This document shows, in pieces, positions 17,490 through 27,100 of a stretch of 64,000 nt of DNA (position 1 is its first letter; every line of letters begins with the position of its first letter). Under the pieces are notes generated by a model. That model saw only the letters and a list, made by a program, of their open reading frames with translations, was not told where the DNA came from and made no database searches. This DNA is from Methylophaga thiooxydans DMS010 (GTDB taxonomy: Bacteria > Pseudomonadota > Gammaproteobacteria > Nitrosococcales > Methylophagaceae): NCBI RefSeq assembly GCF_000156355.1, contig NZ_GG657897.1:210320-274319 (forward strand), given 5' to 3'. Made by a program: the position numbers and the translations under genes.

Positions 17490-18500
17490 ATGTCCGATAC
17501 CGGTAAATCGGTTATTCAGTTTATCGTAGAAGAGCAGCGCGCTAACCCTAGTGCGACCGGTGATCTTTCTGGTTTGCTGGGCGATATTGTCAGTGCCTGT
17601 AAAAAAATATCTCATCTGGTTGGACGCAGCGGAATTATTGGCCTGGGCGGTTATGCTGAGTCAAAAAACGTGCAGGGTGAAGATCAGAAAAAGCTCGATA
17701 TCATTAGCAATGATGTGATGGTCGATCATCTGAAATGGACTGGCCATTTAGCTGCTATGGCGTCTGAAGAAATTGAAGATATCATTCAGATTCCTGCCAA
17801 GTTTCCCAAAGGTAAATATCTGATTTGCTTTGATCCCCTGGATGGCTCAAGTAATATCGATATTAACCTCTCCGTAGGGACAATTTTTTCAATCCTGCGT
17901 TGCCCGCAAGGGGTAAAAAACCCAACCTTAAAACATTTCATGCAAAAGGGAACCGAGCAGGTCTGTGCCGGTTTTTGTGTGTATGGGCCCTCCACCATGC
18001 TTATTATGACAACGGGACACGGTGTGAATGGCTTTACACTGGATCGCGATGTCGGCGAGTTTATTTTGACTCACCCTAATATGAACATCCCCAAAGACAC
18101 TGCGGAGTTCGCGATTAATATGTCTAACCAGCGCTTCTGGGAAGAACCTGTACAGCGTTATGTCAACGAATGTGTAAAGGGCACAGAAGGGAATCGCGAA
18201 AAGAACTTCAACATGCGCTGGAATGCCTCAATGGTGGCTGAGGTGTATCGTATTCTTACCCGTGGAGGCATTTTCATGTATCCCATTGACAGTAAAATTG
18301 CCAAGCAAGGCGGTAAATTACGTTTGATGTATGAAGCAAACCCAATGAGCTTTATTATTGAACAGGCGGGTGGTGTGAGTTCGACCGGGCATGAACGCAT
18401 TCTTGACGTACAACCAGACGATATTCATCAGAGAGTACCTGTCATTTTAGGATCGAAAAATGAAGTGGAAAGGCTCGTTAAATATCATCAGCAAAGCTGA
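17490..18500 (+). CDS. fbp: Fructose-1,6-bisphosphatase, class I
   Basis: Fbp hydrolyses fructose 1,6-bisphosphate to fructose 6-phosphate. The 336-residue protein has the class I metal and phosphate motifs: [29 protein letters not shown], and [20 protein letters not shown] with GG downstream. GGAGG lies 8 nt before the ATG. It follows fhc after a 170-bp gap that contains the hairpin, so it probably has its own promoter. In a methylotroph it would help regenerate sugar phosphates for C1 assimilation; that role is inferred. Confidence 0.96.
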   Translation: MSDTGKSVIQFIVEEQRANPSATGDLSGLLGDIVSACKKISHLVGRSGIIGLGGYAESKNVQGEDQKKLDIISNDVMVDHLKWTGHLAAMASEEIEDIIQIPAKFPKGKYLICFDPLDGSSNIDINLSVGTIFSILRCPQGVKNPTLKHFMQKGTEQVCAGFCVYGPSTMLIMTTGHGVNGFTLDRDVGEFILTHPNMNIPKDTAEFAINMSNQRFWEEPVQRYVNECVKGTEGNREKNFNMRWNASMVAEVYRILTRGGIFMYPIDSKIAKQGGKLRLMYEANPMSFIIEQAGGVSSTGHERILDVQPDDIHQRVPVILGSKNEVERLVKYHQQS

Positions 18501-18521
18501 TTCTTAAAAGGTGTTTTGAAG

Positions 18522-19010
18522 ATGCGTTATTTATTCAGTCTAATGCTGTTGATTATCTTTCCGCTTCAAGCAGAAGTATACAAATGTACTGCTAATGGCA
18601 GTACAACGTTTAGTGATCAGCCATGCTCAGATAATGCTGAGCGTATCGAAATAAAAACTACACCGCCAGCAACGGTTGATATCGAAACGCAGCAGAAAAT
18701 TACGCAGGAATTTGAAGAAGAGTCACGGATAAATGAAATTAAGGCATTGAATCAGGAAAATGACGAACTAGTGCTTGAAATTAATCGTATACAAAAGCAA
18801 AGTGAAACGGATCTTGAGGCCTTAAGAGAAAAAACCTACGAATTAGATGATGGCCGTATGGCTACCTCTGATCCTACGGTATTTGGTGATATGAATCAGG
18901 TCATTGCTGACACCAAACAAAAAACAGAAGCATTAAAAGAGAGGATTCGTGTTAACGAAGAGCGGCTCGAAACGCTTCATCAACAAGTCCTGGCAGAAGA
19001 AAAGCCCTAA
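18522..19010 (+). CDS. DUF4124-type secreted protein with coiled coil
   Basis: A 162-residue protein with a signal peptide (RYLFSLMLLIIFPLQA). A short DUF4124 domain follows directly: EVYKCTANGSTTFSDQPC, with two cysteines that could form a disulfide. From about residue 55 it is a highly charged coiled coil (EEESRINEIKALNQENDE and so on). AAAGG supports the ATG at 18522 over the in-frame TTG at 18516. It lies 21 bp after fbp and ends at a two-sided terminator, so it may be co-transcribed with fbp. The function of this family is not known. Confidence 0.8.
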   Translation: MRYLFSLMLLIIFPLQAEVYKCTANGSTTFSDQPCSDNAERIEIKTTPPATVDIETQQKITQEFEEESRINEIKALNQENDELVLEINRIQKQSETDLEALREKTYELDDGRMATSDPTVFGDMNQVIADTKQKTEALKERIRVNEERLETLHQQVLAEEKP

Positions 19011-19024
19011 AGTTGATATGAATT

Positions 19025-19053
19025 AAAAAAGCCCGGTTAAACCGGACTTTTGT
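19025..19053. terminator. Bidirectional intrinsic terminator
   Basis: A hairpin with stem CCGGT/ACCGG, one mismatch, then AAAAG/CTTTT, flanked by an A-run on the left and a T-run on the right. It can stop transcription from both sides. It lies between the rightward DUF4124 gene and the stop codon (19058) of a leftward small ORF. Confidence 0.8.
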
Positions 19054-19057
19054 TTAT

Positions 19058-19222
19058 CTAAAGATATTTTATTACCAGCCACCAGTACCACTGATTAGTG
19101 GCATGCTGAACGAGAAGCTTAGTTCGAGCAGAGAAAAGATCTTTATCAATATATTTTGCTAAGTCAGCAAGTAGTAAACATTGCCTACATTCACGACAAG
19201 AGTCGAGTTGCTTGGGAGTCAT
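19058..19222 (-). CDS. Small Cys-rich hypothetical protein (54 residues)
   Basis: This unrecognised frame begins MTPKQLDSCRECRQCLLLAD and ends with an aromatic, hydrophobic tail (NQWYWWLVIKYL). The three cysteines form C-X2-C-X2-C near residues 9-15. It stops 5 bp from a terminator that works in this direction too, which is the main reason to treat it as a gene. The ribosome-binding site is weak (AGGG only 2 nt from the ATG) and no promoter is obvious. It could be a metal-binding or iron-sulfur microprotein, or a chance frame. Confidence 0.35.
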   Translation of the reverse strand: MTPKQLDSCRECRQCLLLADLAKYIDKDLFSARTKLLVQHATNQWYWWLVIKYL

Positions 19223-19278
19223 GCCCTGTTTAAGCCCGGTGGTTAATAGGTTTTTTTAGGCAATAGTATTTTATTTCC

Positions 19279-19295
19279 CTACCTACATTTGAGGG
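19279..19295 (+). promoter_or_regulatory. CTACC-N3-ATNTGAGGG motif upstream of the DM13 gene
   Basis: The 17-bp stretch CTACCTACATTTGAGGG agrees at 13 of 17 positions with CTACCCCTATATGAGGG (19908-19924), which lies before the LuxR regulator gene. Both have C-rich left and G-rich right ends in an imperfect dyad, as for a dimeric LuxR/FixJ-type regulator. The site lies 68 bp before the DM13 start. The remaining sequence from 19223 to 19363 shows nothing else recognisable. Confidence 0.45.
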
Positions 19296-19363
19296 TAACC
19301 AGCTATTGGGATATCTCTTTTTTCAGCGTAGAGTCGTAAGGTAAGCCCTTAGGAGGACAAGCC

Positions 19364-19831
19364 ATGAAAAAAATGCTGTTGCTCGTCACGCATGGAGTGA
19401 TGTTGCTGATAGGGTTTGCTACAGGGATTTATTTATTGCCTATTTTGACGCAGCCGCCAGCGCCGGATGACAAAATGGTTGGTCGTGTTGCCTCGCAAGC
19501 TTTGTTTACGGGCCAGTTCCAACCTGATTTAAAAGGCAGTGACGCGCTACATTATGGTGATGGAACGCTTTATGTGAGCAACGCGATGATTTCGTTTTCT
19601 GGCTCCATTTCACCGGGGCCGGATTATCGCTTGTATTTATCGCCCGAGTTTGTTGAAACCAAAGCCGATTTTCTGGCGAAAAAGTCAATGATGAAGCAGG
19701 CTGGAGAGGTAAAAACCTTTGATAATTTTATTGTGACGTTGCATGACGATATTGATCCAGCCGTATATAACACGGCAATTGTGTGGTGTGAGGCTTTCGG
19801 TATATTTATTACGGCTGGGAAGTATCAATAA
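19364..19831 (+). CDS. DM13-domain protein, membrane anchored
   Basis: A 155-residue protein with an N-terminal hydrophobic helix at about 3-28 (LLLVTHGVMLLIGFATGIYL), acting as anchor or uncleaved signal. A DM13 domain covers about 45-152: FTGQFQPDLKGSDALHYGDG, DYRLYLSPEFVETKADFLAK, TFDNFIVTLHDDIDPAVYNT, then AIVWCEAFGIFITAGKYQ. DM13 is a predicted electron-transfer or redox domain with a conserved Cys, here in VWCEAF. AGGAGG is strong. The LuxR gene downstream shares its upstream motif. Domain call is good; partners are unknown. Confidence 0.83.
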   Translation: MKKMLLLVTHGVMLLIGFATGIYLLPILTQPPAPDDKMVGRVASQALFTGQFQPDLKGSDALHYGDGTLYVSNAMISFSGSISPGPDYRLYLSPEFVETKADFLAKKSMMKQAGEVKTFDNFIVTLHDDIDPAVYNTAIVWCEAFGIFITAGKYQ

Positions 19832-19907
19832 ATCGGGGAGAATAAAGGAAATCCTTTTCCGTCTTTCATCCTTGGAATATAGTCTAGAGCAATCAACTTC
19901 AACTTAC

Positions 19908-19924
19908 CTACCCCTATATGAGGG
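19908..19924 (+). promoter_or_regulatory. CTACC-N3-ATNTGAGGG motif upstream of the LuxR gene
   Basis: CTACCCCTATATGAGGG lies 54 bp before the regulator's ATG, in an imperfect dyad (CCCC-N7-GGGG). It resembles the site upstream of the DM13 gene, which suggests that one regulator, possibly this LuxR protein acting on itself, controls both. TACCCCT also fits the NarL heptamer pattern TACYYMT. Confidence 0.45.
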
Positions 19925-19977
19925 GGATTAGACGGGGACATGCTACTATTTTCTCTCTTTCACCATAAAATACGATC

Positions 19978-21126
19978 ATGATCCAGCCTCAACGTAATGC
20001 CTTAGCGATAGTAGAAACTTACCAACCGCTTCAGCAAGAGCCACAACTTATTCACGCCCTCTATGCAGCATTAACCGAGAAGGATGGCTTTCACGGTTTC
20101 CTTGATGTGCTGAAACAGGCCATCAATGCCTGTGCGGCCGAATTGGTGGTGGTGAGGAAAACGCCATTACAGCTGGAGCATATTTGGTATGCCGGATTGT
20201 CTCAGGAGTTTATGGAGTGGTACACCAGCAATAATATGATTGAGCATGATCTGGTAGTGAACCATGCGACATATTCTAGCCCCGGTTTCTTTCAAACCGC
20301 ATTATCGTTGATAGAAAAAGTGAAAAACCAGCCTGATTATGATCGCTGGCAACAGGATCAAAATATGCTTGATAGTGCCTGGCTGGTGGTGGATGCGAGC
20401 GAAACACATACAACTATTCTGGCAATGCAGCGGACGGTGGAGCAGGGCGCCTATCAACCGCACGAAATTAACGCATTAAACCGACTGGTGCCTTATATCA
20501 GGCAAGCAGTACAACTCAATCAGCAGCTCGACAAAACACTCTCTACCTCGCACACACTTACTTCACTGGTTAATGCTTTGCCCAAGCCGAGTTTTGTCTT
20601 AAATGAACAAGCAGAAATATTGTTCGCAAATGCCAAGGCAAAACAGTTTCTCAGTCAAGAAGAGCGACTCCAGGTTAAGGATAAACGTTTACAGTTTAAT
20701 GAGCGTCAACATCAGGACGCCTTCTTTAAGTCTTCGGTACAAATTATTCGTGCCAGCATGGGCTTAGATAATTTTGACAGTGATGTGATCATGCTTAAAC
20801 GTGATCATGCGTCAACGTTAATGCTGACATTAACCCCGATAGAAGGTGGGGAGCAGGCATTCAGTGGCGTCTTGGTGACGGTGTATGACAGTGAACAACG
20901 TCAGCTACCAAGTGCTGAATTGATAGCCCCTTATTTTGGTTTATCTCAGGCCGAATCACAGTTATGTGCTGATTTGGTGCTGGGCATGAGTCTAAAAGAG
21001 ATTGCAGAGAACAGGCATAAAAGTGAAGCAACGTTACGATCCTATCTTAAACAAATATTCCTCAAAACCGGTGTTAACCGGCAAAGTCAGCTTATTTGTG
21101 CCATTTTGTCTGCATTAATGCGTTAA
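19978..21126 (+). CDS. LuxR-family transcription regulator with PAS-like domain
   Basis: A 382-residue protein. The last 65 residues form a LuxR/GerE helix-turn-helix (YFGLSQAESQLCADLVLGMS, LKEIAENRHKSEATLRSYLK, then KTGVNRQSQL). The middle, about 190-300, looks like a PAS domain (ALPKPSFVLNEQAEILFANA). The N-terminal half, about 25-180, is an unassigned sensor region. No receiver domain is present, so it is not a classic response regulator. No clear ribosome-binding site precedes the ATG. The DM13 gene upstream shares a promoter motif with it. The signal is unknown. Confidence 0.85.
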   Translation: MIQPQRNALAIVETYQPLQQEPQLIHALYAALTEKDGFHGFLDVLKQAINACAAELVVVRKTPLQLEHIWYAGLSQEFMEWYTSNNMIEHDLVVNHATYSSPGFFQTALSLIEKVKNQPDYDRWQQDQNMLDSAWLVVDASETHTTILAMQRTVEQGAYQPHEINALNRLVPYIRQAVQLNQQLDKTLSTSHTLTSLVNALPKPSFVLNEQAEILFANAKAKQFLSQEERLQVKDKRLQFNERQHQDAFFKSSVQIIRASMGLDNFDSDVIMLKRDHASTLMLTLTPIEGGEQAFSGVLVTVYDSEQRQLPSAELIAPYFGLSQAESQLCADLVLGMSLKEIAENRHKSEATLRSYLKQIFLKTGVNRQSQLICAILSALMR

Positions 21127-21194
21127 AACGGGCACTTTTTATCAGTAAGTGCATGTCATAAGCTCAACTACTCTGTTACAAAAAGAGGCCGATA

Positions 21195-21923
21195 ATGAAA
21201 AAGACAGTATGTTTAGTGTTGTTGTTATGGGTGTTTTCAGCAACAGCAGAAACCGTCAGCTATCAGTTAAACGGCCAGAATTATGAAGGCTTTTACACCA
21301 GTGCTAAAGACAATGCGCCGTTAATTGTTTTACTGCATGACTGGGATGGTTTGACCGAATACGAAATACAGCGTGCCCAGATGTTGGCACAACAGGGCTA
21401 TGCGGTCTTTGCTGCGGACTTGTTTGGTGCGGGTATTCGACCAATGGAAAATGCCGACAAACGTCAGCACACCGGCGAGTTGTATAAAAACCGGGCAAAA
21501 ATGCGATCGTTAATACAGGCGGCGTTTCTAAAAGCGGGCGAGCTTGGTGCCGATAAAGATAATGCGGTGGTGATGGGCTACTGTTTTGGCGGGGCAGCAG
21601 TGCTAGAGGCGGCTCGTTCAGGGGCTGATTACAAAGGCTTTGTCAGTTTTCATGGCGGCCTGAAAACGCCCGAAGGTCAGGACTACACAAAAACTCAGGG
21701 TGAAGTGCTTATTCTTCATGGGGCTGCTGATCATCACATAATTATGGATGATTTTGCCCAGATAGGTGTTGAGCTGGAAGCACAAGATATCACTTATGAA
21801 ATGATTGCTTATGGCGGTGCCCGTCATGCTTTTACGGTATTGGGTGGTGAGCGTTACCATGCCGAGGCAGACAGAAAGTCGTGGCAGCGTTTTATGTCCT
21901 TTCTTGAGCATACCTTGAAATGA
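21195..21923 (+). CDS. Exported dienelactone hydrolase-family protein
   Basis: A 242-residue protein with a signal peptide (KKTVCLVLLLWVFSATA). The dienelactone hydrolase fold follows: VLLHDWDGLTEYEIQRAQML, the nucleophile Cys in VMGYCFGGAAVLEA, the acid near LILHGAADHHI, and the His in GGARHAFTV. GAGG lies near the ATG. It overlaps the next alpha/beta hydrolase by 4 nt (ATGA), so the two are co-translated. Periplasmic location is likely; the substrate is unknown. Confidence 0.87.
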   Translation: MKKTVCLVLLLWVFSATAETVSYQLNGQNYEGFYTSAKDNAPLIVLLHDWDGLTEYEIQRAQMLAQQGYAVFAADLFGAGIRPMENADKRQHTGELYKNRAKMRSLIQAAFLKAGELGADKDNAVVMGYCFGGAAVLEAARSGADYKGFVSFHGGLKTPEGQDYTKTQGEVLILHGAADHHIIMDDFAQIGVELEAQDITYEMIAYGGARHAFTVLGGERYHAEADRKSWQRFMSFLEHTLK

Positions 21924-22924
21924 TTAAAAAATTGATACAACACGGTCTAATCTTCGCAGGTATAACGCTATTATCACCGGTATTCGCTGAAACAGGCTTT
22001 CGTTTAGAAAACTTCGCCTACCCCTATCCGCTTGAAATAATGACGTTTGAAAGCCAGCAACAGCAACTGGAAATGGCCTATATGGATGTCAGTCCTGTCA
22101 CGGAAGCGAATGGCCAGACGGTGGTGTTATTGCATGGTAAGAATTTTTGTGCGGCGACCTGGGCTAATCTGATTCAAGCATTAACTCAGCATGGCTACCG
22201 CGTTATCGCAGTGGATCAGATTGGTTTTTGTAAATCATCAAAACCGCTCGACTATCAATATAGTTTTCATCAGTTGGCAACCAATACCCGTTTGTTACTA
22301 GACAAGTTGGGAGTCGAAACCAGTTTTATTATGGGTCACTCAATGGGTGGCATGCTGGCAAGCCGTTATGCGCTTTTATACCCGGAACATGTGACCGGAT
22401 TAATGATGGTTAACCCGATAGGGCTTGAAGATTGGTTACACAAAGGGGTGCCCTATATATCGATTGATGACTGGTATGCCGGCCAATTGAAACTGAATGC
22501 CGAGGGTATCAAACGTTACCAACAACACACATACTATGCCGGTAACTGGCGTGAAGATTACGATATTTGGGTGGCGATGCTGGCTGGACAGTTCGATGCC
22601 GATCGTGAGAAATCAGCGTGGTTGTCAGCATTGATTTACGACATGATTCTGACACAACCCGTGGTTCACGAATTCAAAGATTTGAGTGTGCCAACATGGC
22701 TTTTCATCGGCGAGCAGGATAATACGGCGATCGGTAAAGCTTTTGTCGGGGAGAATAAAAAATCCCAGCTAGGTGACTATTCAGCCCTGGCAAAGCTCAG
22801 CCAGATCAGAATCAAGGGGGCAGGATTAAGCCTGTTTCCTGAACTCGGACATTCACCTCATATACAATCACCGAAGACCTTTCATCAGTCTGTGCTGAAA
22901 ACGCTAGCGCAGTGGCCCCACTAG
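21920..22924 (+). CDS. Exported alpha/beta hydrolase
   Basis: A 334-residue protein with a signal peptide (LIQHGLIFAGITLLSPVFA). It has an alpha/beta hydrolase core: VVLLHGKNFCAATWANLIQA, the nucleophile elbow GHSMGGMLAS, the acid region WLFIGEQDNTAIGK and the terminal His in LFPELGHSPHIQSP. The triad appears complete. It is coupled to the upstream dienelactone hydrolase homologue, and a MAPEG-type gene follows 15 bp later, suggesting a small detoxification or ester-cleavage operon. The substrate cannot be read from sequence. Confidence 0.87.
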   Translation: MIKKLIQHGLIFAGITLLSPVFAETGFRLENFAYPYPLEIMTFESQQQQLEMAYMDVSPVTEANGQTVVLLHGKNFCAATWANLIQALTQHGYRVIAVDQIGFCKSSKPLDYQYSFHQLATNTRLLLDKLGVETSFIMGHSMGGMLASRYALLYPEHVTGLMMVNPIGLEDWLHKGVPYISIDDWYAGQLKLNAEGIKRYQQHTYYAGNWREDYDIWVAMLAGQFDADREKSAWLSALIYDMILTQPVVHEFKDLSVPTWLFIGEQDNTAIGKAFVGENKKSQLGDYSALAKLSQIRIKGAGLSLFPELGHSPHIQSPKTFHQSVLKTLAQWPH

Positions 22925-22939
22925 AAAGAAGAGGACATC

Positions 22940-23335
22940 ATGCCTGTCATATTTAAAGTTTTATTTATTGTGTCGTTATTTCCCATCACCTTAGCAGTAT
23001 TGGGTGGCTACCTTCGATACCGGCAGTTTGGTCAGTTTGATAATAATCATCCCAGGCAGCAACAGGCTCAGTTGACCGGTGTGGCGGCGAGAGTGCTGGC
23101 GGCACAAAAAAATGCGTGGGAAGCGTTAATTTTTTACAGCGTAATGTGTCTGCTGGCTTATGTGTCAGGGATTGGTCTGCAAAGTCTCAGTTATGCTGCG
23201 TGGCTATTCTTGCTGAGTCGCATAGCCCATCCAGTATTTTATATATTGGGCATGGCACCGTTCCGAACCTTGGTCTTTCTAATTGGCTGGTGTAGCACCT
23301 TGTATATCGGTATTCAGTCGATCGTTTCTCTTTAG
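22940..23335 (+). CDS. MAPEG-family integral membrane protein
   Basis: A 131-residue protein with about four membrane helices. The motif between helices 1 and 2, NNHPRQQQAQLTGVAARVLA followed by AQKNAWEALIFYSV, matches bacterial MAPEG proteins, which are relatives of microsomal glutathione transferase. The ATG follows GAGGA. It is the third gene of the hydrolase operon. Glutathione-dependent activity is possible but not shown. Confidence 0.85.
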   Translation: MPVIFKVLFIVSLFPITLAVLGGYLRYRQFGQFDNNHPRQQQAQLTGVAARVLAAQKNAWEALIFYSVMCLLAYVSGIGLQSLSYAAWLFLLSRIAHPVFYILGMAPFRTLVFLIGWCSTLYIGIQSIVSL

Positions 23336-23363
23336 ACATTGCCTGATCAGCGATCTGATCGAT

Positions 23364-23621
23364 TTAACGATGCTTATATTGGCTGGGACAATAGGCGCGA
23401 GATACGGTGGCTTGACGTCGTTTTAGATGTTTTGTTTTTCTACCGTTGACGCGTTTACGCCAAAGCCGAAAACTGCTGGGTTGTAACGTGCTACGCATAA
23501 GCTTTATCACTTCGGATTCAGCAAGTCCGAAATGGTTTCTGATTGCTTCGAACGGTGTACGATCTTCCCACGCCATTTCAATGATGCGCGATTGTTCGCT
23601 GATAGAAAAAGGATTCAACAT
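23364..23621 (-). CDS. TIGR03643-family small basic protein
   Basis: An 85-residue protein with IIEMAWEDRTPFEAIRNHFG, LAESEVIKLMRSTLQPSSFR and LWRKRVNGRKTKHL, the family signature, followed by a basic tail. The pattern is helix-turn-helix-like and suggests nucleic-acid binding. The ATG at 23621 fits the family N terminus. A TTG at 23630 has a better placed CAGG site (about 6 nt) and would add three residues. Function is unknown. Confidence 0.8.
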   Translation of the reverse strand: MLNPFSISEQSRIIEMAWEDRTPFEAIRNHFGLAESEVIKLMRSTLQPSSFRLWRKRVNGRKTKHLKRRQATVSRAYCPSQYKHR

Positions 23622-23716
23622 AGCAATCAAAGTAAACCTGAGCGTGTGAAATCACTGTAGAAAAATAAGCAGTGATCAGACTAATGCGGAAAGTGGAAGA
23701 TAGAGAGGAGCACAGT

Positions 23717-24142
23717 ATGCCGGAAATAGACTTCACCTTAATCTGGTTCAATTTGTCACAAATTGGTATCGCTTTTTTATTGGCGTTACCGATAGCGTTT
23801 AACCGTGAATATGTTGCCAGTGGTGCCGGGCTAAGAACGTATCCCTTAGTCTCGATTGCCTGTTGCTCGTTTATGTTGGTAGCAATGGATGTTTATCAGG
23901 GCAGTGATGCCGAAGCACGGGTGATGTATGGCGTTATCACGGGGATGGGCTTTATTGGTGGTGGCGCGATTGTAAAAGAGGCCGGTCGCGCGATTGGCAC
24001 GGCAAATGCGGCCGGTATTTGGCTAACCGGTGCCATAGGTCTTTCGGTTGCCTACAGTCGTTATGAGATTGCAATTGTGCTGTCGATAATTGGTTTTCTG
24101 ATCTTCCAGTTTGGCAGCTATTTGAAAAAACAGGACACTTAA
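23717..24142 (+). CDS. MgtC/SapB-family membrane protein
   Basis: A 141-residue protein with about four membrane segments. It has the MgtC core: IGIAFLLALPIAFNREYVAS, GLRTYPLVSIACCSFML, GVITGMGFIGGGAIVKE and GTANAAGIWLTGAIGLSVAY. The ATG at 23717 follows GAGAGGAG, so the longer frame from 23672 is rejected. It lacks the C-terminal ACT-like domain of virulence MgtC. Its last bases overlap the convergent RND pump gene. The role of this subfamily (magnesium or ATP synthase related) is not settled. Confidence 0.87.
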   Translation: MPEIDFTLIWFNLSQIGIAFLLALPIAFNREYVASGAGLRTYPLVSIACCSFMLVAMDVYQGSDAEARVMYGVITGMGFIGGGAIVKEAGRAIGTANAAGIWLTGAIGLSVAYSRYEIAIVLSIIGFLIFQFGSYLKKQDT

Positions 24143-27100
24143 GCGTCCTGCTTTTTCCGTTTTTCATTCCATGACAGCACGCTGATTAACAAACTAGGCA
24201 AAAAGGCTAGCGTGACGATCATAGAGCACAGAATCCCGACGAGTACGACAATACCGACACCGCGATAAAGCTCGGTACCGGCACCCGGAATAAATACCAG
24301 CGGTGCTAGACCAAACACAGTTGTTGCGGTAGACATCAGGATGGGCCGCAGTCGCGTTGCCACAGCACGGTTAACAGCCAGTCGTACTGAAGTGCCAGCC
24401 TCTTGCAGGTTTTTACGGGTTTGTTCAACGATCAGAATCGGGTTGTTGACGACGGTACCCAATAGAATGACAAAGCCCAGCATCGTGATCATGTCAAAGG
24501 GTTGAATAATAGCTGGCAAACCAAACGCATTTAATAAGGCGCCCGAGCTGTTCACTGCCACCAGTCCCACAATACCGCCAGCAATGCCCAGTGGAACAGT
24601 GGTCAGTATAAGTAGCGGATAACCCCAGTGACTGAAGATTGCTACCAGTAGTAGATAGATTAGAATCACCGCAATCACCATATTGCTGGATAACGATTCA
24701 CGCGTGGCATCAAGCTGATCGGCAGCGCCAGAAATGCTGATCGACACGCCTTTATCGACTTCGCCCGCTGCCTGCATATCAGGCAACATTTGCGTACGTA
24801 CTCTATTAACAGCGGTTTCCAACGCAATTTCGCGAGGCGGTATTACCGATAAGGTTACGGTACGGCGGCCATCGACACGACGCAATTGATCGCTATCCAC
24901 AGTGTCACGAATTTCAGCCAGGGCGCTCAGAGGTAAAACGGTGCCCTGTGGAGTCATGATCGGTAGATCTGACATGTCTGATAACGTCTGATTTTGACCG
25001 GCGGTACTAAAAATAAACATATCGATTTTGTCGTCTTCCATGAAAAACTCACCGACATAGGCACCGTCACTCAGTGCGGCAACGGTATAACCAAAATCAT
25101 CTGCAGTCATATCGATTTCTGCGAGGCGATCCCAGTTGGGCCTCACTTCTATGAGTGGCTGATCCAAGGATAAAGCAGAGGGCTCTGATTCAATCTGTGG
25201 ATCGCCAAATATACTTTCAGCACGCCGCATCGCGTTTTCTGCGGTGCGGTAAAGGCTTCCCTGGTCAGCACCCGATATATCGAGGTTGACGGCACGTGTA
25301 CCGCCTTGATTGCTGGCAATGATCGAGCCTCGGTGTGAAAAACCACGCATGCCCGGATATTGTTTATATAAGTCGGTTAATGCCTGCATCATCGGTTCGA
25401 TGTCCTGATCGCGTGTTGGCTCACTCAGCACCCAAACACGGCCCGGCATAATGCGCTGGAAATAATATTTCAACGAAGGGATCTGATGTTCACCATTGTC
25501 GTATTTGCTGGGGTCGGCATTCAGCGCCAGTCGCAGATGATCACGAATTTCATCACCCAGCTTTTCCATTTCAGACAAGTTGTAGCCAGGTGGTGCCGTC
25601 ATTACGCTAAAGGCTTTAGGTTCTTCACCTTCTGGCAAGTATTCGGCTGGTGGCATCAGGTACCAACCAGCGATCATGGTGCCACTGAAAATAAGCACAA
25701 TGCACAAGAAGCGTTTGATGGCAGAACCATTGAGCCAACTGACCGTTCTCAGTATCGGGCCCGGATGCGCTAAGTCATCACCATGATCACGCTCATCACC
25801 AAAACCAACACGAGCACAAGCGGCCGGTACAACCGCTAGGGCAAACAACATAGAAGCAAGAATCGCCGTGGAAATGGCGATGGCAATATCTGAATACAGT
25901 TGCCCCGCTTCTTCCTGAACAAACAATACCGGCGCGAATACCAACACAGTGGTCATGCTCGATGCTAGAACGGCACTCCACACATCGCGAACACCTGTGA
26001 TTGCAGCTTGAATGCGGTCCAAGCCGCGTCGTCTAGCCTGCTCGATACTTTCCAGTACAACGATGGTGTTATCGACGGTCATACCGATGGCAAATGCGAT
26101 ACCGGCTAAGGAGATGACGTTAATCGTTCGATCAAATACAAGCAGGCCGATAAACGCAGCGATAGTACAAATGGGCATGCCCATCAAGCCGATTAATGTG
26201 GCGCGGCCAGAACGTAAAAAAAGAAACAAAACCAGCGTTGCCAGAATGGCGCCCAGCGCTAGGTTTGACGCGACTTTTTCCACCGATGCTTGAACATAAC
26301 GTACATCATCACCAATTAATTTTATGGTCATGCCGTTGGGTTCAAGTTGCTCCTGACGGATTTCTTCCACCACTTTGAGCATGTCGCGTTTGATATTGAT
26401 GACATTGGAGCCAGACTCACGTTTAACCGCCATCATCAGCGCTGCCTCGTCATTCACAATAGCTAAATGACGAACTTCATAGTGATCCAGTTTTACCTCT
26501 GCAACATCTTTGAGCTTGATATCCGTGTTGTTACGATGCGCCAAGGTAAGTTCATTGAGGCTTTCTATATCTTTAAAACGGCCGGTGGTTCGAATAAAGT
26601 AGCGGCGCTTGCCATCATCCAGATCGCCCGCTGATGTATCACGGTTTCGTTCGCGAATGGCATCACGTACGTCGGTTAAGCTCAGACCACGTTGAGCCAA
26701 CTTGGCCGGATCAATGGTGATTTGTACCTGCCGCTCAGCGCCACCGCGAAGTTGTACCTCAGAGACTCCTCGCACGCGCTCCATTCTGGGGCGAACGTCA
26801 TCATCAATGAAGTCGGTCACCATATCCATATCGAGGTTGAGAGGGTTACCCTGCTGGGTGGCAACAGCAAAATACATAAACGCATTTTCGGAGAAAGAAC
26901 TGCTACGAATGGTGGGTTGATCAACGTTCTCGGGGTAGCTGGATACCTGGCTCAATGCGTTGGTGACTTCAATCAGCGTTTCATTGATATCAACGCCAAA
27001 AGGAAACTCCATTTCGATATTCGCCTGACCGGTGTCAGCGGTGGACTCCATGCGCGTCATATTGGGGACGCTACGCAGGTATCGCTCTTGTTCAATGAGG

